Of a DNA stretch of 64,000 nt, positions 56,070 through 64,000 are shown in pieces. Both the position numbers and the translations under genes were made by a program. The DNA lies in assembly GCF_024053505.1 (NCBI RefSeq), contig NZ_JAMXQS010000006.1, positions 62,001 to 126,000 on the forward strand, read 5' to 3'. This DNA is from Mesorhizobium liriopis (GTDB taxonomy: Bacteria; Pseudomonadota; Alphaproteobacteria; Rhizobiales; Rhizobiaceae). Under the pieces are notes generated by a model that saw only the letters and a list, made by a program, of their open reading frames with translations, was not told where the DNA came from and ran no database searches. Positions within the stretch are counted from its first letter, which is position 1. Each line of letters starts with the position of its first letter.

Positions 56070-57137
56070 TTACTGCGGCAGCTTGTCGTCCACACCCGCG
56101 ACATAGAAGTTCATGCCGAGCAGCGTGGCATCGTCGGACGACTCGCCGGCCTTGAGCCATTCCGAACCGTCCTGCTTCTTGATCGGGCCGGTGAATGGCT
56201 TCAGCTCACCAGACTTGATCTTGGCTTCGGTCTCCTCGGCCAGCTTCTTCACGTCGTCCGGCATGTTGGTATAGGGCGCCATGGTCAGGATGCCGTCCTT
56301 CAGCCCGTCCCAGATCGATTCCGACTTCCACGACCCATCGGCAACGGCGCCGATGCGCTTCTCGTAGTATGGCGCCCAAGTGTCGACGATCGCGGTCAGC
56401 TGGGTCTTCGGGCCGGCCTTGATCATGTCCGAGGCCTGACCGAATGCGAGAATGCCGCGCTCGGCTGCGACCTGCATCGGACCCGTCGAGTCGGTGTGCT
56501 GGGTGATGATGTCCACGCCCTGATCGATCAGCACCTTGGCGGCGTCGGCTTCCTTGGCAGCATCGAACCAGGTGTTGGCCCACACGACCTTCAGCTTGAA
56601 GTCCGGGTTCACGGACTGCGCACCAAGGAGGAAGCTGTTGATGCCCATCACGACTTCAGGAATCGGGAAGGAGGCGATGTAGCCCGCCTCGCCCTTCTTC
56701 GACATCTTGGCCGCGATCACGCCCTGGATGTAACGGCCCTCATAGAAGCGCGAATTGTAGGTCGCGAGGTTCGGCGCGCTCTTGTAGCCGGTGGCGTGCT
56801 CGAACTTCACATCCGGAAACTTCTGCGCGACGGCGACCGTCTGGTCCATGAAACCGAACGACGTCGCGAAGATGATCTTGCAGCCCGAGCGCGCCAGACG
56901 CTCCAGTGTGCGCTGTGCGTCGGGACCTTCCGGCACGCTTTCCACGAAGCTCGTCTCGACCTTGTCGCCCAGATCCGCCTGAACCTTCTGACGCGCGATG
57001 TCATGAGCCTGGCTCCAGCCGCCATCGGTCTTCGAGCCGACATAGATGAAGCAGGCCTTGGTCTTGTCCTGCGCCATGGCCGGCACGGATGCCGACACGG
57101 CCATGGCGGCTGCGAGACCGATCAGTATCTTTTTCAT
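56070..57137 (-). CDS. BMP-family ABC transporter substrate-binding protein
   Basis: Periplasmic binding protein of 355 aa. Signal peptide MKKILIGLAAAMAVSASVPA then MAQ-DK. It is a Bmp/PnrA-type protein: FIYVGSKTDGGWSQAHDIAR, ERLARSGCKIIFATSFGFMD, and FEGRYIQG-like FYEGRYIQGVIAAKMSKKGE, LIDQGVDIITQHTDSTG. Members bind purine nucleosides or related ligands; the ligand here is inferred. The start at 57137 is preferred to an upstream ATG because it gives a proper signal peptide. Last gene of the leftward operon of ATPase and two permeases. Confidence 0.9.
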   Translation of the reverse strand: MKKILIGLAAAMAVSASVPAMAQDKTKACFIYVGSKTDGGWSQAHDIARQKVQADLGDKVETSFVESVPEGPDAQRTLERLARSGCKIIFATSFGFMDQTVAVAQKFPDVKFEHATGYKSAPNLATYNSRFYEGRYIQGVIAAKMSKKGEAGYIASFPIPEVVMGINSFLLGAQSVNPDFKLKVVWANTWFDAAKEADAAKVLIDQGVDIITQHTDSTGPMQVAAERGILAFGQASDMIKAGPKTQLTAIVDTWAPYYEKRIGAVADGSWKSESIWDGLKDGILTMAPYTNMPDDVKKLAEETEAKIKSGELKPFTGPIKKQDGSEWLKAGESSDDATLLGMNFYVAGVDDKLPQ

Positions 57138-57208
57138 TCTCCGAATTACCCTCTCTGGAGTTGGCCGCGTCTTGTCGCGCGGCATGTTTGCATTTTTCGT
57201 GAACCGGC

Positions 57209-58129
57209 TCAGCGTTCCGGCACGAAAGGTTGCCCGAGTGAAGCCGGCGTGTTCATCATGGTCAAGCGACGGTTACGTGAGATGATGACGAGCACGACGA
57301 CCGTCGCGAGATAGGGAAGTGCCGACAGGAATTGCGAGGGAATGCCGACGCCCAGCGCTTGAGCGTGGAGCTGGCCGATGCTGACCGCGCCAAAGAGATA
57401 GGCGCCGAACAGGATCCGCATCGGGCGCCACGAGGCGAAGACCACCAGCGCTAGCGCGATCCACCCTCGTCCGGCCGTCATGTTCTCTACCCACTGAGGC
57501 GTGTAAACGAGCGACAGATGCGCCCCTGCCAGACCGGCGCATGCCCCGCCGAAGAGAACGGCGGCATAACGATAGGCGACGACCTCGATGCCGAGCGCGT
57601 GGGCCGAGGCATGACTGTCGCCGATGGCGCGCAGCGTCAGCCCTGTTCGCGTGCGAAACAGGAACCATGAGACGCCGATCAGGAGCAGAATCGAGATGTA
57701 GAAGATCGGATCCTGGCCGAACAGCAGGCGGCCGACGAGCGGGATATCGGTGAGGCCGGGTACGTATAGGTTCGGCAGGCGCAGGCCGGGTGAGCCGACG
57801 AAACTTTCGCCGATCAAGCCGGACAGGCCGAGCCCGAGCAAGGTGAGCGACAGACCGGTGGCAACCTGATTGGTGGCAACCGTGATCGTCAGCACGCCAA
57901 AGAGCAGCGAGAACAGCGCACCGGCGAGCACGCCGCACAAGACGCCAATCCACGGCGAGCCGCTCAGCGCAGCGCCCGCGAAGCCGCAGACCGCGCCGAT
58001 CACCATCATGCCCTCGACACCGAGATTGAGAACGCCGGAGCGTTCGACGACGAGTTCGCCGAGCGCTGCGATCAGCAGAGGCGTCGCGGCCGTCGCGATG
58101 GTGAGCAGGATACTTTCAGCGAGCCCCAC
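57209..58129 (-). CDS. ABC transporter permease, nucleoside/sugar type
   Basis: A 306-aa integral membrane protein (BPD_transp_2 family) with about eight to nine helices. Conserved signature: GELVVERSGVLNLGVEGMMV at the N-terminus and LRAIGDSHASAHALGIEV near residue 190. The GTG at 58129 with AGGAGG upstream is the start; a longer Arg/Pro-rich frame is a shadow of the neighbouring gene. It overlaps the first permease by 14 bases. Confidence 0.9.
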   Translation of the reverse strand: MGLAESILLTIATAATPLLIAALGELVVERSGVLNLGVEGMMVIGAVCGFAGAALSGSPWIGVLCGVLAGALFSLLFGVLTITVATNQVATGLSLTLLGLGLSGLIGESFVGSPGLRLPNLYVPGLTDIPLVGRLLFGQDPIFYISILLLIGVSWFLFRTRTGLTLRAIGDSHASAHALGIEVVAYRYAAVLFGGACAGLAGAHLSLVYTPQWVENMTAGRGWIALALVVFASWRPMRILFGAYLFGAVSIGQLHAQALGVGIPSQFLSALPYLATVVVLVIISRNRRLTMMNTPASLGQPFVPER

Positions 58130-59270
58130 CGGTGCCTCCTGCTTCCAATGCGGCGGCCTCGGATGACGAAGCGGCGGGTGTGTCGGTGATCGACGACGGG
58201 GCAATCGCCTGCGCGACGCGGCGGATGCGGTAGTGGATCAGCGTGTCGCAGCCGAGGACGAAGAAGAGCAGCATGCCTTGAAACACGCGAGCAACCTTCT
58301 CGGACACCCCAAGCGAAATCTGCGCTGCCTCGCCGCCGAGATAGGTCAGCGCCAAGAGTAGGCCGGCAGCGACCGCGCCGAGCGGATTGAGCCGGCCGAG
58401 GAACGCGACGATGATCGCCGTGAAGCCGTAGCCCGGCGAGATCGTCGGCCGAAGTTGGCCGATGGCGCCAGACACCTCGGAGATGCCGGCAAGACCCGCC
58501 AATGCACCAGACAGGAGGAAAACGAAGAAGACCATGCGCTTCGCGCTGAAGCCTGCGAAACGCGCCGCGCGCGGGCTCGCGCCCATCACTCGGATCTCGA
58601 AGCCTTTCAGCGTGCGGCTCAGCATCAGCCAAGCGAGGACCGCAGCCACCAGCGCGAAGACGATGCCCCAATTGGCGCGACCTGAAGACGGAAACAGTTC
58701 GGGCAGGACGGCCTGCGCGTCGAACTGACGGGTTTCCGGAAAGTTCATGCCGCCGGGATTGCGCCACGGCCCACGCACGAGCCAGTCGAGCAGCAGTTGC
58801 GCGACATAGACCAGCATGAGGCTGGTCAAGATTTCATTGGTGTTGAAGCGCGCTTTGAGGAATGCGGGAACCGCCGCATAGACCGCCCCGCCGACCATAC
58901 CCATCAGCAGCATCAGGGGCAGAACGAGCGGGCTCTGAAACTCCGGATAAAGCACCGGCAGGATCGAGCCGACGATGCCGCCGATGATGAACTGCCCTTC
59001 CGCCCCGATATTCCAGTTGTTGGACCGGTAGCAGATCGTGAGGCCGACCGCGATCAGGATCAGCGGCGCTGCCTTGATGGCAAGCTCGTGCAGCGACCAG
59101 ATTTCGGTCAGCGGCTCGACGAAATAGGAATAAAGCGCATTGACCGGGTTCTGGCCGATAAGGGCGAAGAGGATCGCGCCCGCGATCAAGGTCAGGCCGA
59201 ATGCGAGGAATGGCGAAAGAGCGGAAAAGAGAGCTGAGCGCTCGGGACGCCGGACGAGTTCGAAGCGCAT
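58116..59270 (-). CDS. ABC transporter permease, nucleoside/sugar type
   Basis: A 384-aa integral membrane protein of the same family as its neighbour: GLTICYRSNNWNIGAEGQFI, FNTNEILTSLMLVYVAQLLL and EIRVMGASPRAARFAGFSAK. A Ala/Ser-rich C-terminal tail of about 35 residues extends beyond the last helix. ATGA overlap with the ATPase gene above. Confidence 0.9.
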   Translation of the reverse strand: MRFELVRRPERSALFSALSPFLAFGLTLIAGAILFALIGQNPVNALYSYFVEPLTEIWSLHELAIKAAPLILIAVGLTICYRSNNWNIGAEGQFIIGGIVGSILPVLYPEFQSPLVLPLMLLMGMVGGAVYAAVPAFLKARFNTNEILTSLMLVYVAQLLLDWLVRGPWRNPGGMNFPETRQFDAQAVLPELFPSSGRANWGIVFALVAAVLAWLMLSRTLKGFEIRVMGASPRAARFAGFSAKRMVFFVFLLSGALAGLAGISEVSGAIGQLRPTISPGYGFTAIIVAFLGRLNPLGAVAAGLLLALTYLGGEAAQISLGVSEKVARVFQGMLLFFVLGCDTLIHYRIRRVAQAIAPSSITDTPAASSSEAAALEAGGTGGAR

Positions 59271-60814
59271 CAGGCGGCTGCCGTCGCATGGCCGGATGCG
59301 TCCGCGCCGCCCATCAGAAGGCCGATGCGCTCGAAGCTGGCCTCGGCGATCGGGATCGGTGCCGAAAGTTCGCCGTGGTGCATGACGGCGATGGCGTCCG
59401 AAATCTCAAAGAGTTCGTCGAGATCCTGGCTGATGACGAGTACGGCGGACCCTGCACGCGCGAGCTCGACCAGTGCCTGGCGGATGCGAGCGGCCGCGCC
59501 CGCATCGACGCCCCAGGTCGGCTGGTTGACCACCATCACGGCTGGCTGGCGATCAAGTTCGCGGCCGATGATGAATTTCTGCAGATTGCCGCCCGATAGC
59601 GCCGATGCTTCCGGATCGTCACCGGATTTACGCACGTCCATGGCCTGCGAGATGCGCTGCGCCGCGCGCTTCACGGCTCCGAAATGCAGCAAGCCGCTTT
59701 TACCGGCAAAGGTGCGATCGGTGTGATGGCGAGCGAGCAGAAGGTTCTCGGATAGCGTCATCCGTGGCGCGGCAGCGTGGCCGAGACGCTCCTCGGGAAC
59801 GAATGCGGCGCCCAGCCGACGGCGCTCCGAGATACCGATCCGGCCGGCCGGTCTGCTGCGGATGCTGACGGTCTCGGCCTGATCCTGCAGCACCTCGCCC
59901 GAGATCGCCTCGAAGAGCTCACTCTGGCCATTTCCTGCCACGCCAGCGATGCCGATCAGCTCGCCGCCGCGAACGCTCAAGGAGACATTCTTCAGCGCCG
60001 TGGCGAAGGGGTTGGCCGGCTTGCGGCTGAGATTGCGAACCACCAGTCGCGGCTCGCCGGCCGTCGTGCCCTCGCCTCGGCTGGCAATCTTCACATCGGC
60101 TCCGACCATCATGCGGGCCAGGCTCGCGGCCGTCTCTTGCCGTGGATCGCAATGGGCGACGACCTTGCCGTGACGCATCACCGTGGCGCGGTCGCAGATG
60201 CGCTTCACCTCCTCAAGGCGGTGGGAAATGTAGAGGATCGATTTGCCTTCCGCGCGCAGGCGTTCGAGCGTCTCGAACAGCTTGTCGGCTTCCTGCGGCG
60301 TGAGCACGGAAGTCGGCTCGTCGAGAATGATCAGCTCGGGTTGCTGAAGCAGGCAGCGGATGATCTCGATCCGTTGGCGCTCACCGACGGAAAGGTCGCC
60401 GACCAGCGCATTCGGGTCGAGCGGCAGGCCATATGCGCTTGAAAGTTCGCGCGCGCGATCGGCGGTGGCACGGAGCGGCGTGGTCGCATCGAGAGACAAT
60501 GCGATGTTCTCGGCAGCGGTAAGCGCCTCGAACAGCGAGAAATGCTGAAACACCATGCCGATGCCGAGCTTGCGGGCCTCGGCTGGGTTCGTCAGACGGA
60601 CATTCTGGTTATTCCAGAGGATCGTCCCGACATTGGGTTCGAGCGAACCAAACAGCATTTTCACGAGGGTTGACTTGCCCGCACCATTCTCGCCGAGAAG
60701 CGCGTGAATTTCGCCCCTGGCGATATCGAGATTGACGCCGTCGCAGGCGCGTAACGTGCCGAAGAGCTTGGTCAGCCCCTCGACCTGCAAGAGCCGGTCA
60801 CCCTGTGAACTCAC
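59270..60814 (-). CDS. ABC transporter ATP-binding protein with two ABC domains
   Basis: A 514-aa (from the GTG at 60814) fused pair of ABC domains as in simple-sugar/nucleoside importers (RbsA/YufO type). Domain 1: GENGAGKSTLVKMLFG (Walker A), LSVGERQRIEIIRCLL (signature), ELIILDEPTSVLTPQEADKL (Walker B). Domain 2: degenerate Walker A GVAGNGQSELFEAI, LSGGNLQKFIIGREL and VMVVNQPTWGVDAGAA. Longer in-frame starts at 60916 and 60886 exist; none has a good ribosome-binding site, so the N-terminus is uncertain. First gene of the leftward operon. Confidence 0.9.
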   Translation of the reverse strand: MSSQGDRLLQVEGLTKLFGTLRACDGVNLDIARGEIHALLGENGAGKSTLVKMLFGSLEPNVGTILWNNQNVRLTNPAEARKLGIGMVFQHFSLFEALTAAENIALSLDATTPLRATADRARELSSAYGLPLDPNALVGDLSVGERQRIEIIRCLLQQPELIILDEPTSVLTPQEADKLFETLERLRAEGKSILYISHRLEEVKRICDRATVMRHGKVVAHCDPRQETAASLARMMVGADVKIASRGEGTTAGEPRLVVRNLSRKPANPFATALKNVSLSVRGGELIGIAGVAGNGQSELFEAISGEVLQDQAETVSIRSRPAGRIGISERRRLGAAFVPEERLGHAAAPRMTLSENLLLARHHTDRTFAGKSGLLHFGAVKRAAQRISQAMDVRKSGDDPEASALSGGNLQKFIIGRELDRQPAVMVVNQPTWGVDAGAAARIRQALVELARAGSAVLVISQDLDELFEISDAIAVMHHGELSAPIPIAEASFERIGLLMGGADASGHATAAA

Positions 60815-60952
60815 GCGCGCGTCCAACCCCTGGAGCCCCTGCTGTTCGCCTAAACCAGTTTGCCGATTTTTGTGGCATCCCTGGAACATGCTCGAAAGAG
60901 CATCAGCACTCGTCATGCGAAAAGGCAAGTGCGTGTTTTTCAGCGCAGCCCT

Positions 60953-61759
60953 TTATCCCTTACCTGTGATATCGACCGAACCATTCGCTGACGCTTTCCG
61001 GCCGAGGTTAGGGAACAATTGCATGACCCCGCCGATGCAGAAAAGATAGATTCCCGTTATTGCGATCCCGATCTTTGTGAAGATGTTCACATCCGCCTGC
61101 TCCACGCCAATCTGATAGTAGAAATGCGCGAGCGCGGCCTCTGCCAGCGCCAAGCCGCCGAAGGCGCACCACAGGAGCGTCATGCCGAGATTGAGGGGGC
61201 GCAACCGAACCACGCGCACCGGATGCAGGAAATTGATCGGCAGGAAGGTCAGGATGCCAGCGACGAGCACCACCGCGAATGAAACCCACTCGCCCGGCTC
61301 GATGATGAAAAGCGTGAAGACCACCATGTTCCAGACGACAGGGAAGCCCTTGAAGAAGTTCTCCTTCGTCTTCATGCCCGTGTCGGCATAGTAGATCGCG
61401 CTCGAGACGACGATGATCGCAGCCGACAGGAAAGACAGCCCCTCGCCCATGAAGCCACGTTGATAGAGCGCGAAGGCTGGGATGAGGACGTAGGTCACGT
61501 AGTCGATGACGTTGTCGAGGAGCTCACCCGACCAAGTCGGCAGAACTTCCTTGACCTCGAGCTTGCGGGCGATCGGGCCATCGATACCATCCACCAGGAG
61601 CGCCAGGCCGAGCCAGAAGAACATCGCCGTCCATCGCCCTTCGCTTGCGGCGACCAAGCTGAGAAAGGCCAGAAAAGAGCCGGACGCGGTCAGCAGATGG
61701 ACCGAAAACGCCTTGGCTTGCGGTGCGGTGACCTTCTTCCGGCGGATCAATGGTTCCAT
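60953..61759 (-). CDS. pcs: Phosphatidylcholine synthase
   Basis: Integral membrane enzyme making phosphatidylcholine directly from choline and CDP-diacylglycerol. The 268-aa protein has the CDP-alcohol phosphatidyltransferase motif (DGIDGPIARK, then SGELLDNVIDY: DG-x2-AR-x8-G-x3-D-x3-D) and about eight transmembrane helices. The ATG at 61759 (MEPLIRRKKVTAPQAKAF) is preferred to an Arg-rich longer frame. Pcs is characteristic of rhizobia, brucellae and relatives, which supports the taxonomic placing. Confidence 0.93.
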   Translation of the reverse strand: MEPLIRRKKVTAPQAKAFSVHLLTASGSFLAFLSLVAASEGRWTAMFFWLGLALLVDGIDGPIARKLEVKEVLPTWSGELLDNVIDYVTYVLIPAFALYQRGFMGEGLSFLSAAIIVVSSAIYYADTGMKTKENFFKGFPVVWNMVVFTLFIIEPGEWVSFAVVLVAGILTFLPINFLHPVRVVRLRPLNLGMTLLWCAFGGLALAEAALAHFYYQIGVEQADVNIFTKIGIAITGIYLFCIGGVMQLFPNLGRKASANGSVDITGKG

Positions 61760-61968
61760 AGGAAAACTCCGCAGCGCATCGGGTGAGCAGAAGGACGGCG
61801 CATGGCGCGGCCGTCGAGCAGCTGTGTCACGTGGCAATTCCCTTCCCTGCGGTGGTTGGACCCTAGCCACGAGCGGCGCGCGAACACAAGTGCGGCGGCC
61901 TTCTGCCTCAGCGGGATTGAACCCTTACCCCCAGCGCTTTAACTGCGATGCTTCACCGGGATCATGAC

Positions 61969-63141
61969 ATGACCGATCGCAGTTTCGACATCATGGTTGT
62001 AGGCGCAGGCCCTGTCGGCTCGCTGGCTGCGGTGGCGCTCGCAAGGCACGGTTTCGCGGTCGGACTGATCGGGCCGGAAGCTGCAACAGACCGGCGGACC
62101 ACGGCCATCATGACGCCCGCGCTGCAGTGGCTGGACGAACTCGGGCTCGCCACGAAACTGCAGGTCGAAGGCGCGCCGCTGCGCGTGATGCGCATCGTCG
62201 ATGCAACCACACGGCTGGTCCGCAGCCCGCCGGTGACGTTCCGCGCGAGCGAGATCGGTGAGGATGGGTTCGGCCTCAACGTCCCGAATGCCATCCTGAA
62301 CCGCGATCTGGCCGATGCAGTGGCGCAGGAAGCGGGCATTGAGCGGCTTACCCTCTCAACGACACACTGGCTGATGGAAGGCGGCGAGGTTGCCGCCACA
62401 TTGTCGGACGGAACGCTGGCAAAGGCCAAACTGGTCGTAGCCGCCGACGGCCGCATGTCGCCGGCACGTCAAGCAGCAGGTATCGGCCTATCGAAGGAAA
62501 GCTTGCCGCAAAGCGCGCTGGTGCTGAACTTCGCGCATAGTCGGGATCACGGCTACGTCTCGACGGAGTTCCATACGGAAACGGGTCCGTTCACGCAGGT
62601 TCCGCTGCCCGGACGGCGCTCGAGCCTGGTTTGGGTAGAAAATCCCGAACGTGCCGCTTCGCTCGAAAAGATGGGTGCCGACGAGCTGTCGCGCGCTGTC
62701 GAGAGCAAGATGCAGTCCATGCTGGGTGAGGTGAAGGTCGAGGATGGGCGGCAGGTCTATCCACTGAGTTCAGCCCTGCCCCGGGCCTATGCCGCGCGCC
62801 GCGTGATGCTCGCGGGCGAGGCTGCGCATGTGTTTCCGCCAATCGGAGCGCAGGGCTTGAATCTGGGCATCAGGGACATTCGCGATATCGTTTCCGTTGT
62901 AGAGAGCAATCGCGATGATCCGGGAAGCGATGGGGCGTTGTCCGCTTATGATCGAAAACGCCGGCTCGACGTGGTCAGCCGCAGTGCCGGTGTCGGCCTG
63001 CTGAACCGCTCTCTTTTGTCGGGCATGCTGCCGATGCAGATCGGAAGGCATGTGGCGCTTTCGGCGCTCGACCGTTGGGCGCCGCTGCGCGGCTTCGCAA
63101 TGCGCATGGGGCTTGGCGGGGCGGGGCGGAAATCGGCTTAG
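61969..63141 (+). CDS. FAD-dependent monooxygenase, UbiH/UbiF/VisC/COQ6 family
   Basis: A 390-aa flavoprotein hydroxylase, probably of ubiquinone synthesis. FAD-binding VVGAGPVGSLAAVALARHGF at the N-terminus, the middle motif KLVVAADGRMSPARQAAGI and the C-terminal MLAGEAAHVFPPIGAQGLNL (the usual GD is GE here). The ATG at 61969 is chosen; an ATG seven codons earlier is in frame. Divergent from pcs. Confidence 0.9.
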   Translation: MTDRSFDIMVVGAGPVGSLAAVALARHGFAVGLIGPEAATDRRTTAIMTPALQWLDELGLATKLQVEGAPLRVMRIVDATTRLVRSPPVTFRASEIGEDGFGLNVPNAILNRDLADAVAQEAGIERLTLSTTHWLMEGGEVAATLSDGTLAKAKLVVAADGRMSPARQAAGIGLSKESLPQSALVLNFAHSRDHGYVSTEFHTETGPFTQVPLPGRRSSLVWVENPERAASLEKMGADELSRAVESKMQSMLGEVKVEDGRQVYPLSSALPRAYAARRVMLAGEAAHVFPPIGAQGLNLGIRDIRDIVSVVESNRDDPGSDGALSAYDRKRRLDVVSRSAGVGLLNRSLLSGMLPMQIGRHVALSALDRWAPLRGFAMRMGLGGAGRKSA

Positions 63142-63263
63142 TACCGGATTGATGGCCTCGTGCCCCGGTCCGCGGTCCCAATTCTTGGGGGATCAAGCGC
63201 CTACGCGTTGCGTTTAGGTGTGCCTGTCGTCAAAATAGCCGAAGGCACTTGGTTCAAACGTCG

Positions 63264-63587
63264 ATGCGGACAGCGAAATTTCAGATCGGGCAGATCGTGC
63301 GGCACCGGATATTTCCGTTTCGCGGCGTGATCTTCGACGTTGATCCGGTCTTCAACAACACGGAGGAATGGTATGAAGCCATCCCTGCCGATGTGCGACC
63401 GCGCAAGGACCAGCCCTTTTACCATTTGCTGGCCGAAAACGAGGACACGGAATACATTGCCTATGTGTCCGAGCAGAATCTTCTGCCGGACCGATCCGAT
63501 GAGCCGGTGCGGCATCCGCAGATCGGAGAGTATTTCGAGCAGATGCCGGACGGGCAGTTGAGGCCGCGGGATCAAGCCAAGCACTGA
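63264..63587 (+). CDS. hspQ: Heat shock protein HspQ
   Basis: A 107-aa protein: KFQIGQIVRHRIFPFRGVIF, FNNTEEWYEAIPADVRPRKD, PFYHLLAENEDTEYIAYVSE. This is HspQ/YccV (hemimethylated-DNA-binding family), a specificity factor of the Lon protease in E. coli. The ATG at 63264 is used; a TTG five codons earlier is in frame. Confidence 0.93.
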   Translation: MRTAKFQIGQIVRHRIFPFRGVIFDVDPVFNNTEEWYEAIPADVRPRKDQPFYHLLAENEDTEYIAYVSEQNLLPDRSDEPVRHPQIGEYFEQMPDGQLRPRDQAKH

Positions 63588-63599
63588 AGCGCAAAACGA

Positions 63600-63626
63600 A
63601 AGGGCCGCATCGCGCGGCCCTTTGTC
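63600..63626. terminator. Bidirectional terminator between hspQ and the IalB-family gene
   Basis: AAAGGGCCGC / GCGGCCCTTT stem with a 5-base loop; A-rich on the left and T-containing on the right, so it can serve both convergent genes. Confidence 0.75.
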
Positions 63627-63649
63627 ATGTTGGATCCCAGCTTGCCGAC

Positions 63650-64000
63650 TTACTGGCTCGCCTTCGCCTTTTCTTGCTCGTCCTTGAGCTTCTTGGCGAA
63701 GTCCTGGTTGTTCTTGCTCACGAAGTCCTGAAGCTTCTTCTGGCGGTCCGCGATATCGGACTGCTTGAGCGGCGCGCCGTCATAGGCGCCGGTGAAGCCC
63801 TTGAGCGAAACCTTGATCGGGTTCGGCTGGTTCTGGAAATTGACCGACGTCAGCGTCAGCTCGGTGCCCTTCTTGAACGTGCCGACAAGACCGTCGGTCA
63901 GCGCGATCTCGGCCACGCAGCGGTCCGGAAAGCAGATCACATAGTCGAGCTTCTGCGCCTTGCCGCCGTCAATCTGCAGGTTGATGCCGGGAGGCACGAG
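63650..64000 (-). CDS. Invasion-associated locus B (IalB)-family protein, C-terminal part (partial)
   Basis: 117 codons are visible and the frame runs off the right end of the window (upstream residues continue ...LVPPGINLQI). GINLQIDGGKAQKLDYVIC, FPDRCVAEIALTDGLVGTFK and FTGAYDGAPLK match the C-terminal part of IalB-type periplasmic proteins (two Cys, YVIC-x2-DRC), named after Bartonella IalB. A Lys/Asp-rich tail follows. Its N-terminus and signal peptide lie outside the window. Confidence 0.85.
   Translation of the reverse strand, partial: LVPPGINLQIDGGKAQKLDYVICFPDRCVAEIALTDGLVGTFKKGTELTLTSVNFQNQPNPIKVSLKGFTGAYDGAPLKQSDIADRQKKLQDFVSKNNQDFAKKLKDEQEKAKASQ

Overview
The window is a chromosomal segment of an alphaproteobacterium, most probably of the order Hyphomicrobiales (Rhizobium/Mesorhizobium/Phyllobacterium relatives). 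Grounds: high G+C; a lipoyl domain fused to PdhB beside pdhA and pdhC; phosphatidylcholine synthase (Pcs); MucR, DUF6894 and DUF6074 family proteins; an IalB-type invasion protein; and housekeeping neighbourhoods typical of that order. Genus cannot be fixed by reading alone.

Left housekeeping block (1-26384): pyruvate dehydrogenase pdhA-pdhB-pdhC, with the first codons of a GDSL esterase at the window edge; ftsB-like; eno; a PRC-barrel protein; kdsA; a lipoprotein D,D-carboxypeptidase plus a haloacetate-dehalogenase-like hydrolase; pyrG; an L,D-transpeptidase; secG; tpiA; then rightward ppiD-trpD-trpC-moaC-moeA. Facing it is a long leftward run rlpA-dac-tmk-holB-metG-tatD-MBL hydrolase. Most of these genes touch or overlap.

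Integrated element (26779-49400, about 22.6 kb): it is bounded by a perfect 40-bp direct repeat that is the 5' half of a tRNA-Ser(UGA) gene. The complete tRNA lies at the right end, immediately after a tyrosine integrase. The right arm holds integrase, a ribbon-helix-helix protein, a divergent HTH protein with tandem operator-like repeats, and a leftward operon with a DUF1376 replication-type protein. It continues into a leftward set of tail genes (Nu1-like small terminase, tape measure, gpP-like hub, GPZ-like minor tail protein). No large terminase, portal, capsid, integral replicase or lysis gene is visible, so this is a decayed prophage or a phage-satellite-like island. The left arm is cargo: an AIPR-family (abortive infection) protein, a Crp/Fnr regulator, a MucR/Ros protein without zinc ligands, an Rmf/CrpP-like protein and several small unknown genes, many with their own terminators. 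A secreted Gly/Ser-rich protein sits, in the opposite direction, inside the right arm.

Two non-coding regions in the element stand out: 28505-28880, an array of short hairpins with a conserved core and changing, still complementary stems; and 35699-35934, four consecutive perfect inverted repeats ahead of a strong UUCG terminator.

Right housekeeping block (49451-64000): a molybdenum aldehyde oxidoreductase of the PaoABC type, a DUF2188 protein, a TerC-family membrane protein, rimO, a leftward BMP-type nucleoside ABC importer (ATPase, two permeases, binding protein), pcs, a UbiH-type hydroxylase, hspQ, and a partial IalB-family gene cut by the window end.
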